This document shows, piece by piece, positions 27,203-37,494 of a stretch of 64,000 nt of DNA (within the stretch, counting starts at the first letter, position 1; every line of letters starts with the position of its first letter). The DNA is from Amphritea atlantica (lineage in GTDB: Bacteria > Pseudomonadota > Gammaproteobacteria > Pseudomonadales > Balneatricaceae), in the NCBI RefSeq assembly GCF_900111095.1, contig NZ_FOGB01000001.1, positions 648,882 to 712,881 on the forward strand, written 5' to 3'. The notes beneath the pieces are model-generated. The model was not told the DNA's origin. It did no database searches and saw nothing but the letters and a program-made list of their open reading frames with translations. Made by a program: the position numbers and the translations under genes.

Positions 27203-28234
27203 ATGGATATAAAACAGCTCTTTGGTATTGAACTGCCACTGATTCAGGCGCCGATGGCGGGCGCGCAGGACGCTGCACTGGCGATAGCGGTAAGTAACGC
27301 TGGAGGCTTGGGGTCACTGCCTTGCGCCATGTTAACCCCGGAGCAACTGCGGGCTGAACTGGAAACGATCAGGGCGGCAACCGATAAGCCGGTCAATCTG
27401 AACTTTTTTGCCCATACCCCTTCGGCTGTTGATCAAAAGCGGGAGCAACGGTGGCGTAACCAGTTGCAGCCCTATTATCGCGAATATGGCATCGATCCTG
27501 ATAATATTTCCGCTGCACCAGGTCGTGCGCCTTTCAACAGTGAGATGGCGGCGGTTATCGAAGAATACCGTCCGTCGGTAGTCAGCTTTCACTTCGGTTT
27601 ACCCTGCCCTGATCTGCTTGAGCGGGTGCGTCGTTGTGGTTGTAAAGTGATCTCCAGTGCAACCACCGTGGCCGAAGCCGTATGGCTGGAACAGCAGGGG
27701 GTCGACGCGGTGATTGCACAGGGTGTGGAAGCGGGAGGTCATCGGGGATTTTTTCTTAACCGGGATCTGAATAGTCAGACAGGCACTATGGCCCTGGTGC
27801 CACAGATTATCGCTGCCATTGGATTACCGGTGATTGCTGCCGGAGGTATCGCTGATCAACGTGGCATCCAGGGGGCGCTGGCGATGGGAGCTGCCGGAGT
27901 GCAGTTGGGAACGGTATTTCTGTTGTGTGATGAATCGCGGGTCAGCGAAATCCATCGGCAGGCTTTACGGGAACCCAGTACACCTACCGCGCTGACCAAT
28001 ATTTTTTCAGGAGGACCCGCCCGGGGCATTGTCAACCGGGTGATGGCCGAGTTAGGCCCTGTGGCACCGCAGGCGCCCGAGTTTCCGTTGGCTGCAGCAT
28101 CAATCGCTCCTTTGCGGGCGGCGGCTGAACGGCAGGGGCTGGGGGACTTTTCACCTCTGTGGAGTGGGCAGAATCGTAGCGGCTGTCGTGCTGTTCCTGC
28201 TGCCGAGCTGATCGCTGAACTGTTCTGCCATTAG
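27203..28234 (+). CDS. Nitronate monooxygenase (2-nitropropane dioxygenase-like)
   Basis: A 343-residue TIM-barrel FMN enzyme. Motifs are QAPMAGAQDAALAIAVSNAGGLG at the N-terminus (shown here only as the family landmark), the active-site GVEAGGHRG (about 180-188), and the FMN phosphate site PVIAAGGIAD (about 210-219). It oxidises toxic alkyl nitronates such as propionate-3-nitronate. ATG 27203 is preferred over GTG 27173 because GGAG lies just before it. It probably belongs to the operon of the upstream exporter genes. Confidence 0.88.
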   Translation: MDIKQLFGIELPLIQAPMAGAQDAALAIAVSNAGGLGSLPCAMLTPEQLRAELETIRAATDKPVNLNFFAHTPSAVDQKREQRWRNQLQPYYREYGIDPDNISAAPGRAPFNSEMAAVIEEYRPSVVSFHFGLPCPDLLERVRRCGCKVISSATTVAEAVWLEQQGVDAVIAQGVEAGGHRGFFLNRDLNSQTGTMALVPQIIAAIGLPVIAAGGIADQRGIQGALAMGAAGVQLGTVFLLCDESRVSEIHRQALREPSTPTALTNIFSGGPARGIVNRVMAELGPVAPQAPEFPLAAASIAPLRAAAERQGLGDFSPLWSGQNRSGCRAVPAAELIAELFCH

Positions 28235-28396
28235 GCAGAGGGCGTGGCCAAACGGTTTGCCTGCAGCGTCGCTGACGGTATAAAATTTTATTCAGGGGTT
28301 GATATCCTATTTCTCACCCCCAGATTAAAAATATTCCACTAATCTAGGCCTCTGTCAGCAGCGCTGTTCACGTCTTTAACACTTGAGGTCTGAACA

Positions 28397-28879
28397 ATGC
28401 AGATTGCTGACAAAAAAATTGTCCTGATACACTACACCCTGAAAAACCTGGATGATGAGGTGATGGATTCCTCGGAGGGTGCAGAGCCTTTGGCGTACCT
28501 GCATGGTACCGGCAGTATCGTTCCCGGCCTGGAAAAAGAGCTGGCGGGCAAAAAAGCCGGCGATAAGATCAATGTTGAGGTTGCCCCTGAAGAGGGTTAC
28601 GGCGAGCTGAATCCTGAACTGATTCAGGAAGTTGACCGTGCTGCGTTTGAAGGGGTCGATAATATTGAAGTGGGCATGCGCTTTATGGCGCAGACTGCCT
28701 GGGGTCAGCAGCCGGTTGTGGTAACTGCTGTCAGCGATGAGACGGTGGTTGTTGATGGCAACCATCCGCTGGCTGACCAGACGCTGAAGTTTGATGTCGA
28801 AGTTGTTGAAGTGCGTGATGCCACTGAAGAAGAGCTGGAACATGGGCACGCTCATGGTGAAGGCGGGCACCACCACTGA
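28397..28879 (+). CDS. slyD: FKBP-type prolyl isomerase/chaperone SlyD
   Basis: A 160-residue protein with the FKBP half-domains split by an insert-in-flap (about 70-125), as in SlyD. It has a short metal-binding tail rich in His (HGHAHGEGGHHH). Opening motifs such as VLIHYTLKNLDDEVMDSS and YLHGTGSIVPGLE are those of SlyD. It catalyses prolyl cis/trans isomerisation and can hold nickel for metalloenzyme assembly. The tail is shorter than that of E. coli. It is monocistronic with its own terminator. Confidence 0.95.
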   Translation: MQIADKKIVLIHYTLKNLDDEVMDSSEGAEPLAYLHGTGSIVPGLEKELAGKKAGDKINVEVAPEEGYGELNPELIQEVDRAAFEGVDNIEVGMRFMAQTAWGQQPVVVTAVSDETVVVDGNHPLADQTLKFDVEVVEVRDATEEELEHGHAHGEGGHHH

Positions 28880-28910
28880 TTTAACTGATTAACAACAGTA
28901 ACACCCGATT

Positions 28911-28934
28911 AAAAGGCGCTCAGCGCCTTTTTTT
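28911..28934 (+). terminator. Rho-independent terminator of slyD
   Basis: A compact AAAGGCGCT / AGCGCCTTT hairpin runs straight into a T tract, about 30 bp after the slyD stop. Confidence 0.9.
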
Positions 28935-29093
28935 ATTGTCTGGACTTGCTTACGTGTGTAGTTCTACCCGTGAATGAGGCGCTGGCAATGGTGATTTTGG
29001 GCACTTTTTGCTTTTGAGTCATCGATTATTTCCCCCGTTGCTGTATATATAATGGATAGGATGTTTACCCAGCCAAAGGAAGAGTGAGTCCCG

Positions 29094-30014
29094 ATGCGAG
29101 ACCAGATTGAAGCGGTGATTAAAGCGGTATCCAGTGTTCTTTATGGGAAGCAGGAGCAGATCAAGCTTGCCCTGACCTGTATTTTCAGTCAGGGGCATCT
29201 GCTGATTGAGGACCTGCCGGGGATGGGTAAAACAACCCTGGCCCACGCGCTGGCTAAAGTGCTGGGGCTGGACTATCAGCGCTTGCAGTTTACCAGTGAT
29301 ATGTTGCCGGCTGATATTCTCGGCGTGACGATTTTTGATCCTTCCAGCAACCGTTTTCAGTTTCATCCCGGGCCGGTATTTACTCAGTTATTGCTGGCTG
29401 ATGAGGTCAATCGTACCACTCCCAAAACCCAGTCTGCACTGCTGGAAGCGATGGAGGAAAGACGGGTCAGTCTGGATGGGCAGACCCATCCGTTGCCATC
29501 CCCCTTTTTTGTTATCGCAACACAAAACCCGGTAACTCAGCAGGGGACATTCCCGTTGCCTGAATCTCAGCTGGATCGCTTTCTGATGCGGATAGAACTG
29601 GGCTATCCCGATGCCCGGGCCGAGCGGGAACTGCTGCGCGGTGGCGATCCCCGGGAGCGCCTGCAAACACTGGCGGCAGTGATATCCGCGGCAGAGTTAG
29701 AGCAGATAACCCAGGCTTGCAGCGCGGTTAAAGTGTCTGACAGCATTCTGGATTATCTGCAGCGGCTGATCGCCTATAGTCGCCAGGCGCCGGAGTTTAG
29801 TTTTGGTATCTCTCCGCGGGGCGCTTTAGCACTCCTCAGCGCAAGTCGAAGCTGGGCCTATATTGATGGGCGGGATTATGTACTGCCTGAGGATCTGCAG
29901 CAGTTGCTCGGGCCGGTTACCGGTCATCGCTTACGGGCGGCAGAAGATATCGGAGGCTTTGGTGCCAACGCCCTGATTCAGCAACTGCTGAGTCAGGTTG
30001 ATGTGGTAGGCTGA
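29094..30014 (+). CDS. MoxR-family AAA+ ATPase
   Basis: A 306-residue protein. Walker A is LPGMGKTTLAHALA (about 43-56), Walker B LLLADEVNR (about 99-107), sensor 1 FVIATQNPV (about 137-145) and the Arg-finger region SQLDRFLM (about 157). MoxR ATPases remodel partner complexes, often those containing VWA or DUF58 proteins. It leads an operon with DUF58 and transglutaminase genes, a widely conserved trio. The targets are unknown. It is not part of the methanol-oxidation MoxR cluster in spite of the name. Confidence 0.92.
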   Translation: MRDQIEAVIKAVSSVLYGKQEQIKLALTCIFSQGHLLIEDLPGMGKTTLAHALAKVLGLDYQRLQFTSDMLPADILGVTIFDPSSNRFQFHPGPVFTQLLLADEVNRTTPKTQSALLEAMEERRVSLDGQTHPLPSPFFVIATQNPVTQQGTFPLPESQLDRFLMRIELGYPDARAERELLRGGDPRERLQTLAAVISAAELEQITQACSAVKVSDSILDYLQRLIAYSRQAPEFSFGISPRGALALLSASRSWAYIDGRDYVLPEDLQQLLGPVTGHRLRAAEDIGGFGANALIQQLLSQVDVVG

Positions 30015-30049
30015 CTATCAACTATGCTACCTGAGTTGAGGTGTGAAAG

Positions 30050-31054
30050 TTGACCGGATCTATACGACAACGATTGGGACGGGCTGTGATTGACTGGAGC
30101 CTGCGCCGCAGTCCCCGATTAAAACAGCTGACCCTGAGTCAGCGGCGTATCTATATCATGCCCTCGCAGGCAGGAGCCGTGTTCCTGATGTTGTTGCTGG
30201 TGATGCTGATACTGGCGATTAACTTTCAGAACAATCTGATGTTTGCTGTCACTTTTCTGCTGGCCAGCCTGTTCGTGGTAACTATCCTGCACACCTATGC
30301 CAATCTCTCCGGACTGACGATTCAGTTTGTCCGGGGTCACCCCTGCTTTTTAGGGGAACAGGCCGCTTTCGATCTGACGCTGACTGCGAGGGGGACGCGG
30401 CAGTACGAGAGTATTCAGTTACGTTTGCGCGAAGGGGAGGGAGCCGCTATTGATCTGGTTGAGGATCGACAGCGCAGTCTGACCCTGTATCAGAATACTC
30501 ATCGTCGGGGTTATCTGCCGGCCGATGCTCTGTTGATTGAAACGTTTTATCCGCTGGGGCTTTTCAGAGCCTGGACCTGGTTGCAGGTCGATCTTAAAAG
30601 CCTGGTCTACCCACGTCCCGTCGAGGGGGGGCAGTTGCCCGATATGCATGATGCGGCAGGGGGCGATCAGCAATCACCGCATCTGGCCGAGCGCCCCGGG
30701 GGGGAGGAGTTTACCGGACTGGAGCAATATCAGGCCGGCATGTCGCTGAAACGGGTGGCCTGGAAAAACTATGCCCGGGGGCAGGGGATGCACGCCAAGC
30801 AGTATGTCGAACTGAGTGATAATCGCAGATGGTTAAGTTGGGAATTGTGGCCTGAGTTGTCTGGCGAAGCCCGCCTCTCCCGTCTGACATGGTGGGCGTT
30901 GCAGTTGCATCGACGGGGTGAGGAGTATGGGCTGCGATTACCCGGTATCGAGATCCGTCCTGACCGGGGAGAATCACACCGGGTCAGAGTGCTGGAAGCG
31001 CTGGCCTGTTTCGGTCTGGACAGCCCGGTTGAGCTTCAGGAGAGCCGCCCGTGA
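30050..31054 (+). CDS. DUF58-domain membrane protein
   Basis: A 334-residue protein with two close membrane helices (about 38-80) and a C-terminal DUF58 region. The signature FTGLEQYQAGMSLKRVAWKN lies near residue 222. The start is a TTG at 30050 with GAGGTG six bases upstream; no ATG is well placed. It overlaps the next gene by 4 bp (GTGA). DUF58 proteins are partners of MoxR ATPases and contain a degenerate VWA-like fold. The role is unknown. Confidence 0.82.
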   Translation: MTGSIRQRLGRAVIDWSLRRSPRLKQLTLSQRRIYIMPSQAGAVFLMLLLVMLILAINFQNNLMFAVTFLLASLFVVTILHTYANLSGLTIQFVRGHPCFLGEQAAFDLTLTARGTRQYESIQLRLREGEGAAIDLVEDRQRSLTLYQNTHRRGYLPADALLIETFYPLGLFRAWTWLQVDLKSLVYPRPVEGGQLPDMHDAAGGDQQSPHLAERPGGEEFTGLEQYQAGMSLKRVAWKNYARGQGMHAKQYVELSDNRRWLSWELWPELSGEARLSRLTWWALQLHRRGEEYGLRLPGIEIRPDRGESHRVRVLEALACFGLDSPVELQESRP

Positions 31055-33039
31055 AACCGCTCTTTCAACTGACCCGCAGCAGTATGATCTGGTTGTTGGT
31101 GAGTATTCTGATGGTGACAGCTCCCTATGCCACGGTGGTTCCCGGCTGGTTGTTTCTGCTGGCGGTCCTGACCGTAGGCTGGCGCCTGATGGTACATAGC
31201 GGGCGCTGGAACTTCCCCCATTGGAGCATACGTCTGGTGCTGCTCTTGCTGGTGCTGGTGGGACTGCTGTTTGAACTGCGCTCGGGGTCGGCGATGGTGA
31301 TCACCGTCAGCCTTCTGGTGGCGGCTTTTCTGCTCAAACTGACCGAGATGTATCGCCGCCGGGATGCGCTGGTGGTGCTCTATGTGGCGCTTCTGCTGAT
31401 CGTTTGCAGCTTTCTGTTTTTTCAGTCGATACCGATGGCGTTTTATTGTCTGTTATCGCTGGTGGTTGTCACAGCCTGTCTGAACACTGTCTATCGTAGT
31501 CAGCAGAACAGTGATATCTGGCGGCCATTGAAACGCTCCGCCGTGCTTTATATGCAGGCGCTGCCGATGATGCTGGTGCTGTTTGTTATTTTCCCCCGAA
31601 TGGGGCCGCTCTGGCAGGTGGATCTGAATACCGGACAGAGTTTTACCGGTCTTTCTGATTCGCTTTCACCTGGTGATGTCAGCCGCCTGACCCGGTCAGC
31701 GGACATCGCTTTCAGAGCCCGCTTTGACGGTGATTTACCACCAGAGAATCAGCGTTACTGGCGGGGTCTGACCTACGACCGCTTTGATGGCCGGCGCTGG
31801 AGCCGTACTGAATTGCAACAGGAGAGTCAAACATCCTTGCTGACTCAGTTCAATAGTGCTTACCAGGACTATCGTTACCAGATCGTCATGGAAGCCACCG
31901 GGCAGCAGTGGCGTTATGGGCTGGATGTGCCACTAAGCTTTCCAGCGACGATGAGTCGCCTCAGTGATCTGACCCTGCAGGGCGGGGAGCCCCTGATGCA
32001 ACGCACACAATATTCGTTGGTGTCCCGCTCTGCTCCTGTGCGGGAGCCGTTGGCGGATGGCCACTATCTCCGCTATCTGCAACTGCCTGAAAATGGTAAT
32101 GAACGTGCCCGGCAACTGGCGTTGAGATGGGCATCCGAACAGCCTGGGGTGCAAGCCTTTACGGCACAGATGCTGACCTTCTTTGCCAGGGATTTTCGTT
32201 ATACTCTGGAACCGCCTCTGCTATCGGGACGTGATTCTGTCGATCAGTTTCTGTTTCAGACACGGCAGGGATTTTGTGGTCACTTTGCCAGTGCCGGAGC
32301 CTTTCTGTTGCGGGCTGCTGGCATCCCTGCCCGGGTGGTTGGAGGCTATCTGGGGGGGGAGATGAATCCGCTGGATGGTGCTCTCAGTGTGCGGCAGTAC
32401 GAGGCCCATGCATGGCTTGAGTACTGGGATAGCGAGGACCTGAGCTGGCACCGGCTGGATCCCACCTCGGTGGTGGCACCCCTGCGGCTGGAACAGTCCG
32501 CAGCGCAGTTGTTCAGTTCGGAGCCATCATTTCTGGCCGATTCGATGTTGATGCGCACCGGTTTCCTGAGTGGTTCGCTGTTAAAACAGCTGAGGCTGCG
32601 TTATGAGGCGCTGAACTATGGCTGGCACCGTTGGGTGCTGAATTTTCATGAGCATCAGACCGGTTTTTTACGGCAGTTACTTGGCGAGATCTCCGTAATC
32701 AGAATACTATTACTGATTCTGGTGCCGGGAGGGTTGGTATTGCTGGCGGTTGCGGGCAGCTTATTTATCCGTCGGGGACCGCGTAAAGATCCACTGTTTT
32801 TAGCATTACAACGGCTGGATAAGCATTTGAAACAACGGGGTATGCAGCGTCTTTGTGGCGAGACTCCGGGACAGTTTTTTTCCCGGTTGGGGCAGGTGTT
32901 TCCTTCACTTTCGGATGAATTTACTGCACTCTCCCGCTGTTATGAACAGATCAGTTACGCGGAAAATTCTGATCCGCAGCTGCAGCAACAGTTCCGGCAA
33001 CTGATAAATCGTTGCTGTACACAGATCCCTCAGTCATAA
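31051..33039 (+). CDS. tgpA: TgpA-like membrane transglutaminase-fold protein
   Basis: A 662-residue protein with an N-terminal block of about six membrane helices (DUF3488, residues 1-180). A periplasmic transglutaminase-like domain has catalytic Cys in GFCGHFA (~408), His in EAHAWLEYW (~450) and Asp in RLDPT (~467). It ends with a further membrane helix (~560) and a C-terminal DUF4129 region. It starts at GTG 31051, overlapping DUF58. P. aeruginosa TgpA, in the same MoxR/DUF58 context, is essential for growth. Its substrate is unknown. Confidence 0.88.
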   Translation: MKPLFQLTRSSMIWLLVSILMVTAPYATVVPGWLFLLAVLTVGWRLMVHSGRWNFPHWSIRLVLLLLVLVGLLFELRSGSAMVITVSLLVAAFLLKLTEMYRRRDALVVLYVALLLIVCSFLFFQSIPMAFYCLLSLVVVTACLNTVYRSQQNSDIWRPLKRSAVLYMQALPMMLVLFVIFPRMGPLWQVDLNTGQSFTGLSDSLSPGDVSRLTRSADIAFRARFDGDLPPENQRYWRGLTYDRFDGRRWSRTELQQESQTSLLTQFNSAYQDYRYQIVMEATGQQWRYGLDVPLSFPATMSRLSDLTLQGGEPLMQRTQYSLVSRSAPVREPLADGHYLRYLQLPENGNERARQLALRWASEQPGVQAFTAQMLTFFARDFRYTLEPPLLSGRDSVDQFLFQTRQGFCGHFASAGAFLLRAAGIPARVVGGYLGGEMNPLDGALSVRQYEAHAWLEYWDSEDLSWHRLDPTSVVAPLRLEQSAAQLFSSEPSFLADSMLMRTGFLSGSLLKQLRLRYEALNYGWHRWVLNFHEHQTGFLRQLLGEISVIRILLLILVPGGLVLLAVAGSLFIRRGPRKDPLFLALQRLDKHLKQRGMQRLCGETPGQFFSRLGQVFPSLSDEFTALSRCYEQISYAENSDPQLQQQFRQLINRCCTQIPQS

Positions 33040-33125
33040 CTCTGTCTGATAAGCCTGAAAGGTTGTTATATCACCGGATTCGTCATTTCAGACAGGTGCA
33101 CACAAAAACTTGCGGAGAGACGCAT

Positions 33126-33851
33126 TTGATACCCGATTATACTCTGCGGCGCAGTTCCCGGCGGCGCACCATCGAAATTCAGGTTCGTCCGGACAGTGTC
33201 AGAGTGTTAGCTCCAATCCGGGTGGCGCAGTCCCGAATTAACCAGTTGGTCGCCGAAAAGAGTGACTGGATTGCCACCCGCCAGCAGGAGCTGAGGTTAC
33301 GGTTACCGATCTCCCCTCAACCGGTGGTACTGGAGCAGGGCAGTGAGCTGCGCTGGCTGGGTGAGCCTGTGATGCTGAAACTGGCAACCGAAAAGCCTGA
33401 GACCGCTGTTAACCTGAGTGCGGGGATTATTGAGCTATCGCTTTCCCGACGCATCCGTAAACCGCAGGCTGAAGTGGTACCGGAGCAACTGGAGCGTTGG
33501 TACCGGGAGCAGGCGCAGCACTACTTCCAGCAGCGGGTAGCTGAGTGGAGTGAGCTGATGAAACTATCACCCACCGCCATCGTGGTGCGTAGCTATAAAC
33601 GCAAGTGGGGCTGCTGTAACAGTCGTGGTGTGGTCAGTTTTAATTGGTTGCTGATGATGGCGCCAGTGAGGATTATCGACTACGTTATTGTTCATGAGCT
33701 GAGTCACTTGAAACAGATGAATCACTCCCCACGATTCTGGCAGGAAGTTAACCGGTTTTACCCGGATTATGCTGAAGCGAAAGCCTGGTTAAATAGTCAT
33801 GGCGCGGGTTTGTGCTGGCCTCCAGTCGGAGCCCGTCCCGATCGGTTGTAA
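33126..33851 (+). CDS. YgjP-like zinc metallopeptidase (M48/DUF45)
   Basis: A TTG start at 33126 with GGAGA 6-8 bp upstream gives 241 residues. Earlier in-frame starts lack a ribosome site and would add an unrelated N-tail overlapping tgpA. The zinc motif VIVHELSHLKQMNHS lies near residues 188-202, and KRKWGCCNSRG (about 157-167) is the usual DUF45 companion motif. No signal peptide is seen, so it is probably cytoplasmic. Substrates are unknown. It may be co-transcribed with tgpA, 86 bp upstream. Confidence 0.82.
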   Translation: MIPDYTLRRSSRRRTIEIQVRPDSVRVLAPIRVAQSRINQLVAEKSDWIATRQQELRLRLPISPQPVVLEQGSELRWLGEPVMLKLATEKPETAVNLSAGIIELSLSRRIRKPQAEVVPEQLERWYREQAQHYFQQRVAEWSELMKLSPTAIVVRSYKRKWGCCNSRGVVSFNWLLMMAPVRIIDYVIVHELSHLKQMNHSPRFWQEVNRFYPDYAEAKAWLNSHGAGLCWPPVGARPDRL

Positions 33852-34087
33852 CTCAGCCAGTTTATTGACCGGTGATAATCTTTGATAACGAGAATTTTGA
33901 TATTAAAGTTCAGGATTCAATGAAACTCAGGTAGTAGAACTTTGGTGTGACAAAATAATCCTTTAGTCTCTATCTCTCTGTTAATGATGATAATTACATG
34001 AAATGGGTAGTGTTTTGCTTTATACAGAGCGGGTTTTCATTTAAAACATTTACTACCGTATTTGAATAATAACGACAAAAGAAGTGG

Positions 34088-35887
34088 ATGAGTATGGGGC
34101 TCTATGACACAGTAGAACGAAATTTTTTCAACTCACTAACCCGTAAAATCGTCGGAAATGTAGCTTTCCTGCTTCTGCCCTCGCTGCTTTTTATGGGGTT
34201 TAACTGGTATAGCCTGGGTCAGCTTGAGCAGGCTGCGTCGCAGTCGTCGAATAACGCTGAGCTGCTATCCAGGCTTAGTCAGTTGGAGTTTTACAGCTGG
34301 TTAGTGCTGAGCTTTGCCATTGCCGCCTCGCTATTTACGATCTTCTTTATGCGCCACATTTTTTTACGACCGATTCGTAAAATGATCGATGTTCTCAGTG
34401 CGATCAAAGATAAAGATGGTGATATCTCCGCAACATTGCCCGATTTTACTCACGATGAAATATCCACAATGGCGTCCAGCTATAACGGATTTTCCACCAG
34501 TCTGAAAAAGATTATTGCAGAGACGCGCAATCACAGTGTCCGGGTGGCGCTTAGTGCGACTCAGTTAAGCAAAGTCTTGCAGGAGGTTCATCAGTCAACC
34601 ACCGCTCAGGAAGAACAGGCACAACAGGTGCTGATCTCCAGCCAGGAATCCACCACGGCTATTCAGGAGGTGGCGGGTAATACCCTGAAAATATCTGAAT
34701 ATACCAGTAACAACCTGAACGAGATCCGAAGTTCAAGTCGTGAGCTGGAGCAGGTATTGGGTCAGGTGCGTACTATCTCTGAGCTGGCGTCCGGATTCCA
34801 GAGTACGGTTGAGAAGCTCAGCGCCAGTTCCGAGACCATTACTGAAATTCTCTCGATGGTTAAACGCTTTTCTGATCAGACCAACCTGCTGGCGCTGAAC
34901 GCCTCCATTGAAGCTGCACGAGCGGGAGAAGCGGGGCGGGGGTTTGCTGTGGTTGCCGATGAGGTGCGAAATCTGTCGCAGCAGGTGCAGAATGCAACCT
35001 CTGAGATCGATCAGAATATTTCGGTGATGGCTGATCTGGTTAATGATACCAAGACAAACTCCTCCAATATTCTCGAGTATACGCGCAACACGGAAGGCTT
35101 TATCAGTGATACCAGCGAACAGTTTACCCGGCTGGTAAGTGACTTCGAAGGCGTCAATAGTCAACTGACCACCATCAGCTCTACCCTTGATGAGCTTTCC
35201 TATACGAACAAAGAGTCTCACTCTCATGTGGAGCGTATCGCGGGTATCAGTGGTGACATTCGCGATGAGATGGAGCGTTCAAGAGAGTTTTCTGCTGAAC
35301 TTGAGAGCTCAACAGAGGAGACTCAGGAGTTGCTGTCCCGCTTTATTATTGGCTACGGCAGCTTTGAAAATATTATTCAGGCGGGACGGGAGTGGACCCG
35401 TCAGATACAGGAGGCGCTGGAACAACTGAACAGCCAGGGATTTGATCTGTTTGATCGCAACTACAAACGCACTAATGAGGGAGGTCTTCCCGAAAAATTT
35501 GATGTCAGCTATGTTGAGGCGTTTGAAAAGCTGTTACGTCCGATGTATGACGACTACCTGAGACAGAAGCCTGATCTGATCTACGCACTGGCTATCAGTG
35601 TTGACGGCTATGCCCCCGCACACCATCTGAAGGTGTCTGAGCCCCTGACGGGCGATTTCAATGTTGATAATGCAAAAAGCCGTCATCGTCGCTTCTTTAA
35701 AGGCAGTCGCGCTGAAGTGCGCCGGGTAACCAATACCGCCCCTTTCCTGTTGCAGACGTTCGTCCGTGACACCGGTGAGGTGCTTAATGATCTGACCTTC
35801 CCGCTCTATGTTAACGGCCGTCACTGGGGTGCGTTTGCGCTGGGATTCAAACCGGAGCTACTGCTCGATAGTGAGAGCAACAATTAA
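34088..35887 (+). CDS. Methyl-accepting chemotaxis protein with C-terminal cytoplasmic sensor-like domain
   Basis: A 599-residue protein. Two membrane helices (~24-42 and ~74-93) enclose only about 30 periplasmic residues. A HAMP-like linker (~95-145) and a signalling domain follow, with the hairpin-tip [20 protein letters not shown] (~264-283). After the coiled coil, residues ~430-595 form an extra globular domain with segments such as [12 protein letters not shown] and [19 protein letters not shown], resembling the end of Cache/PAS-like modules. Sensing is therefore probably cytoplasmic. No other che genes are near. ATG 34094 is an equally possible start. Confidence 0.88.
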   Translation: MSMGLYDTVERNFFNSLTRKIVGNVAFLLLPSLLFMGFNWYSLGQLEQAASQSSNNAELLSRLSQLEFYSWLVLSFAIAASLFTIFFMRHIFLRPIRKMIDVLSAIKDKDGDISATLPDFTHDEISTMASSYNGFSTSLKKIIAETRNHSVRVALSATQLSKVLQEVHQSTTAQEEQAQQVLISSQESTTAIQEVAGNTLKISEYTSNNLNEIRSSSRELEQVLGQVRTISELASGFQSTVEKLSASSETITEILSMVKRFSDQTNLLALNASIEAARAGEAGRGFAVVADEVRNLSQQVQNATSEIDQNISVMADLVNDTKTNSSNILEYTRNTEGFISDTSEQFTRLVSDFEGVNSQLTTISSTLDELSYTNKESHSHVERIAGISGDIRDEMERSREFSAELESSTEETQELLSRFIIGYGSFENIIQAGREWTRQIQEALEQLNSQGFDLFDRNYKRTNEGGLPEKFDVSYVEAFEKLLRPMYDDYLRQKPDLIYALAISVDGYAPAHHLKVSEPLTGDFNVDNAKSRHRRFFKGSRAEVRRVTNTAPFLLQTFVRDTGEVLNDLTFPLYVNGRHWGAFALGFKPELLLDSESNN

Positions 35888-35923
35888 GCGAGTATACGCC
35901 GATAGGTAAAGGCGTTGTTCAAC

Positions 35924-35957
35924 AGGCCCGCTGCCTCTGGCAGCGGGCCTTTTTTTG
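35924..35957 (+). terminator. Rho-independent terminator of chemoreceptor gene
   Basis: A 12-bp GC-rich stem, AGGCCCGCTGCC / GGCAGCGGGCCT, with a TCT loop is followed by a T run, 37 bp after the stop. Confidence 0.95.
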
Positions 35958-36228
35958 TCCTGTCAGGACTGAGCCGGGCCTGTGGTTTCTAATGAATCGT
36001 TAAAGTAGCGGTTCAGGTACTAAAGGATTAATCACGGCCCCGCTCTAGTCTTAAGCACTTTCGCCGTACGCCTGCTCATCCTTTGCGACCGGGACGATAG
36101 AGCGGTTTGGAATGAGCAACTAATTGCCGGTCTGAACGGCTCCAAAGTCGCCTGTTACCGGTTATCGCAAAGCCCAATAATGCCCTGACTTACACAACAA
36201 ACCAATCGATGAAGAATCAGAGGGCATA
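35958..36228 (+). promoter_or_regulatory. Porin upstream region
   Basis: No gene is seen. The 16-mer AGGTACTAAAGGATTA at 36015-36030 matches the alcohol-regulon motif at about 12 of 16 positions, so weak co-regulation of the porin is possible but could be chance. An AGAGGG ribosome site lies just before the porin start. Confidence 0.35.
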
Positions 36229-37347
36229 ATGAATAATAAAAAACTATGGCGCAGCGTGCCGTTGGCCTTGGCAGTAGCATTCAGCAACAGTGCGATGGCC
36301 GGGATCAGTCTGTATGACCAGGACGGTACAACCTTCTCAGTAGACGGTTATTTCAACGCCTTCTACACCTATCAGGATAGCGAAGATAAAGTCGCTGATA
36401 CCAACACCAAAACCTCCCGGGTACGGATGGGATTTCTGCCAAACTATATCGGCTTTAATGTCGGTAAAGAGGTCGGTGATCTGACCGTGGGTGGTCGTTC
36501 ATCCTTCTGGGTTTCTATCAACGATAGCAATCAGGATGGTGACGGCACTAAAACTGATTCCATGATCGATGTCCGTCAGTTCTATGCCACCGTCGATGGT
36601 GATTTCGGTCAGGTGCTGTTTGGTAAGGACTTTGGTCTTTATGCCCGCAGCAATATCTTCGGTGATGAGCTGCTGATGGGTGTAGGTTTTGCACCGGCTA
36701 CCACCAGTAATACGACGTTTGGCAATATTACCACGGGTTATCCATATGCCAACCCGACTGCTCAGATCACCTACCGTTCGCCAGTGATGAGTGGCTTCCA
36801 GGTTGCAGTGGGTGTACTGGACCCAAATACGACGGGCAGTACCGCTGCGGGTGATTCCAACGCTGCTCGTTTTGAAACCGAAGCGACCTACACTGCCGAT
36901 TACGATGGTGTTGCAGTCAAGGCCTGGGTTGGTGGCGCCATGGGTGATTCCGTGACTTCAGGTGTTGATGCAAAAGGTATCTCTTACGGTGCCAGAATTG
37001 CTGCCGCAGGTTTTGCCCTGACTGCATCCGGGTTCGACCAGGAAGGCATCAGCAGTGTGTTTGCCAGCAATACGCTGACCGACAGTGCTGAGTCTGATGG
37101 TTATCTGGTACAGGGTTCCTATGCGTTTTCAACTAACCGTGTGGTACTCTCCCATGGTCAGACAAAAAACACCGCAGCTGGTAGCTCTGTGACCACCAAG
37201 GATTCTCTCACTGGCGCAGCATTGTTCCACAACATCAACGACAATCTGACACTGGTGGCTGAGTATACGGTTCACAAAACCGATAACGGCAGCATCGATA
37301 CTTCAGCAACCGATACGGTTGCTCTGGGCGCTGTGCTGAGCTGGTAA
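36229..37347 (+). CDS. Gram-negative general porin
   Basis: A 372-residue protein with a 24-residue signal peptide ending SNSAMA. A beta-barrel pattern of alternating polar and hydrophobic strands follows, and the C-terminus ends in an aromatic residue (VLSW), the usual recognition signal for outer-membrane insertion. The region FGQVLFGKDFGLYARSN near 125 is typical of trimeric porins. It should let small solutes cross the outer membrane. It sits directly before the alcohol-oxidation locus and could serve substrate entry, but this is only suggested by position. Confidence 0.88.
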   Translation: MNNKKLWRSVPLALAVAFSNSAMAGISLYDQDGTTFSVDGYFNAFYTYQDSEDKVADTNTKTSRVRMGFLPNYIGFNVGKEVGDLTVGGRSSFWVSINDSNQDGDGTKTDSMIDVRQFYATVDGDFGQVLFGKDFGLYARSNIFGDELLMGVGFAPATTSNTTFGNITTGYPYANPTAQITYRSPVMSGFQVAVGVLDPNTTGSTAAGDSNAARFETEATYTADYDGVAVKAWVGGAMGDSVTSGVDAKGISYGARIAAAGFALTASGFDQEGISSVFASNTLTDSAESDGYLVQGSYAFSTNRVVLSHGQTKNTAAGSSVTTKDSLTGAALFHNINDNLTLVAEYTVHKTDNGSIDTSATDTVALGAVLSW

Positions 37348-37364
37348 TCTGTCAGCCAGCTCCC

Positions 37365-37409
37365 GCATCCTTACCGACAACCCCTTCCTCTGTCGGTGAG
37401 GATGCTTTT
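37365..37409 (+). terminator. Rho-independent terminator of porin gene
   Basis: A long stem of 15 bp with one mismatch (GCATCCTTACCGACA against TGTCGGTGAGGATGC) is followed by TTTT, 18 bp after the porin stop. Confidence 0.9.
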
Positions 37410-37494
37410 CTACTACTTTAGTCCTGCTTTTTTCTATTATTAATTCCTTTAAAACAATACCTTATTTAATTCTTTTCAATTTCGCACTACTCTT

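Noticed and set aside
33012..33125. 38-residue N-terminal extension of the YgjP-like protein
   Set aside because: It overlaps tgpA, has no ribosome site, and the family start fits the TTG at 33126.
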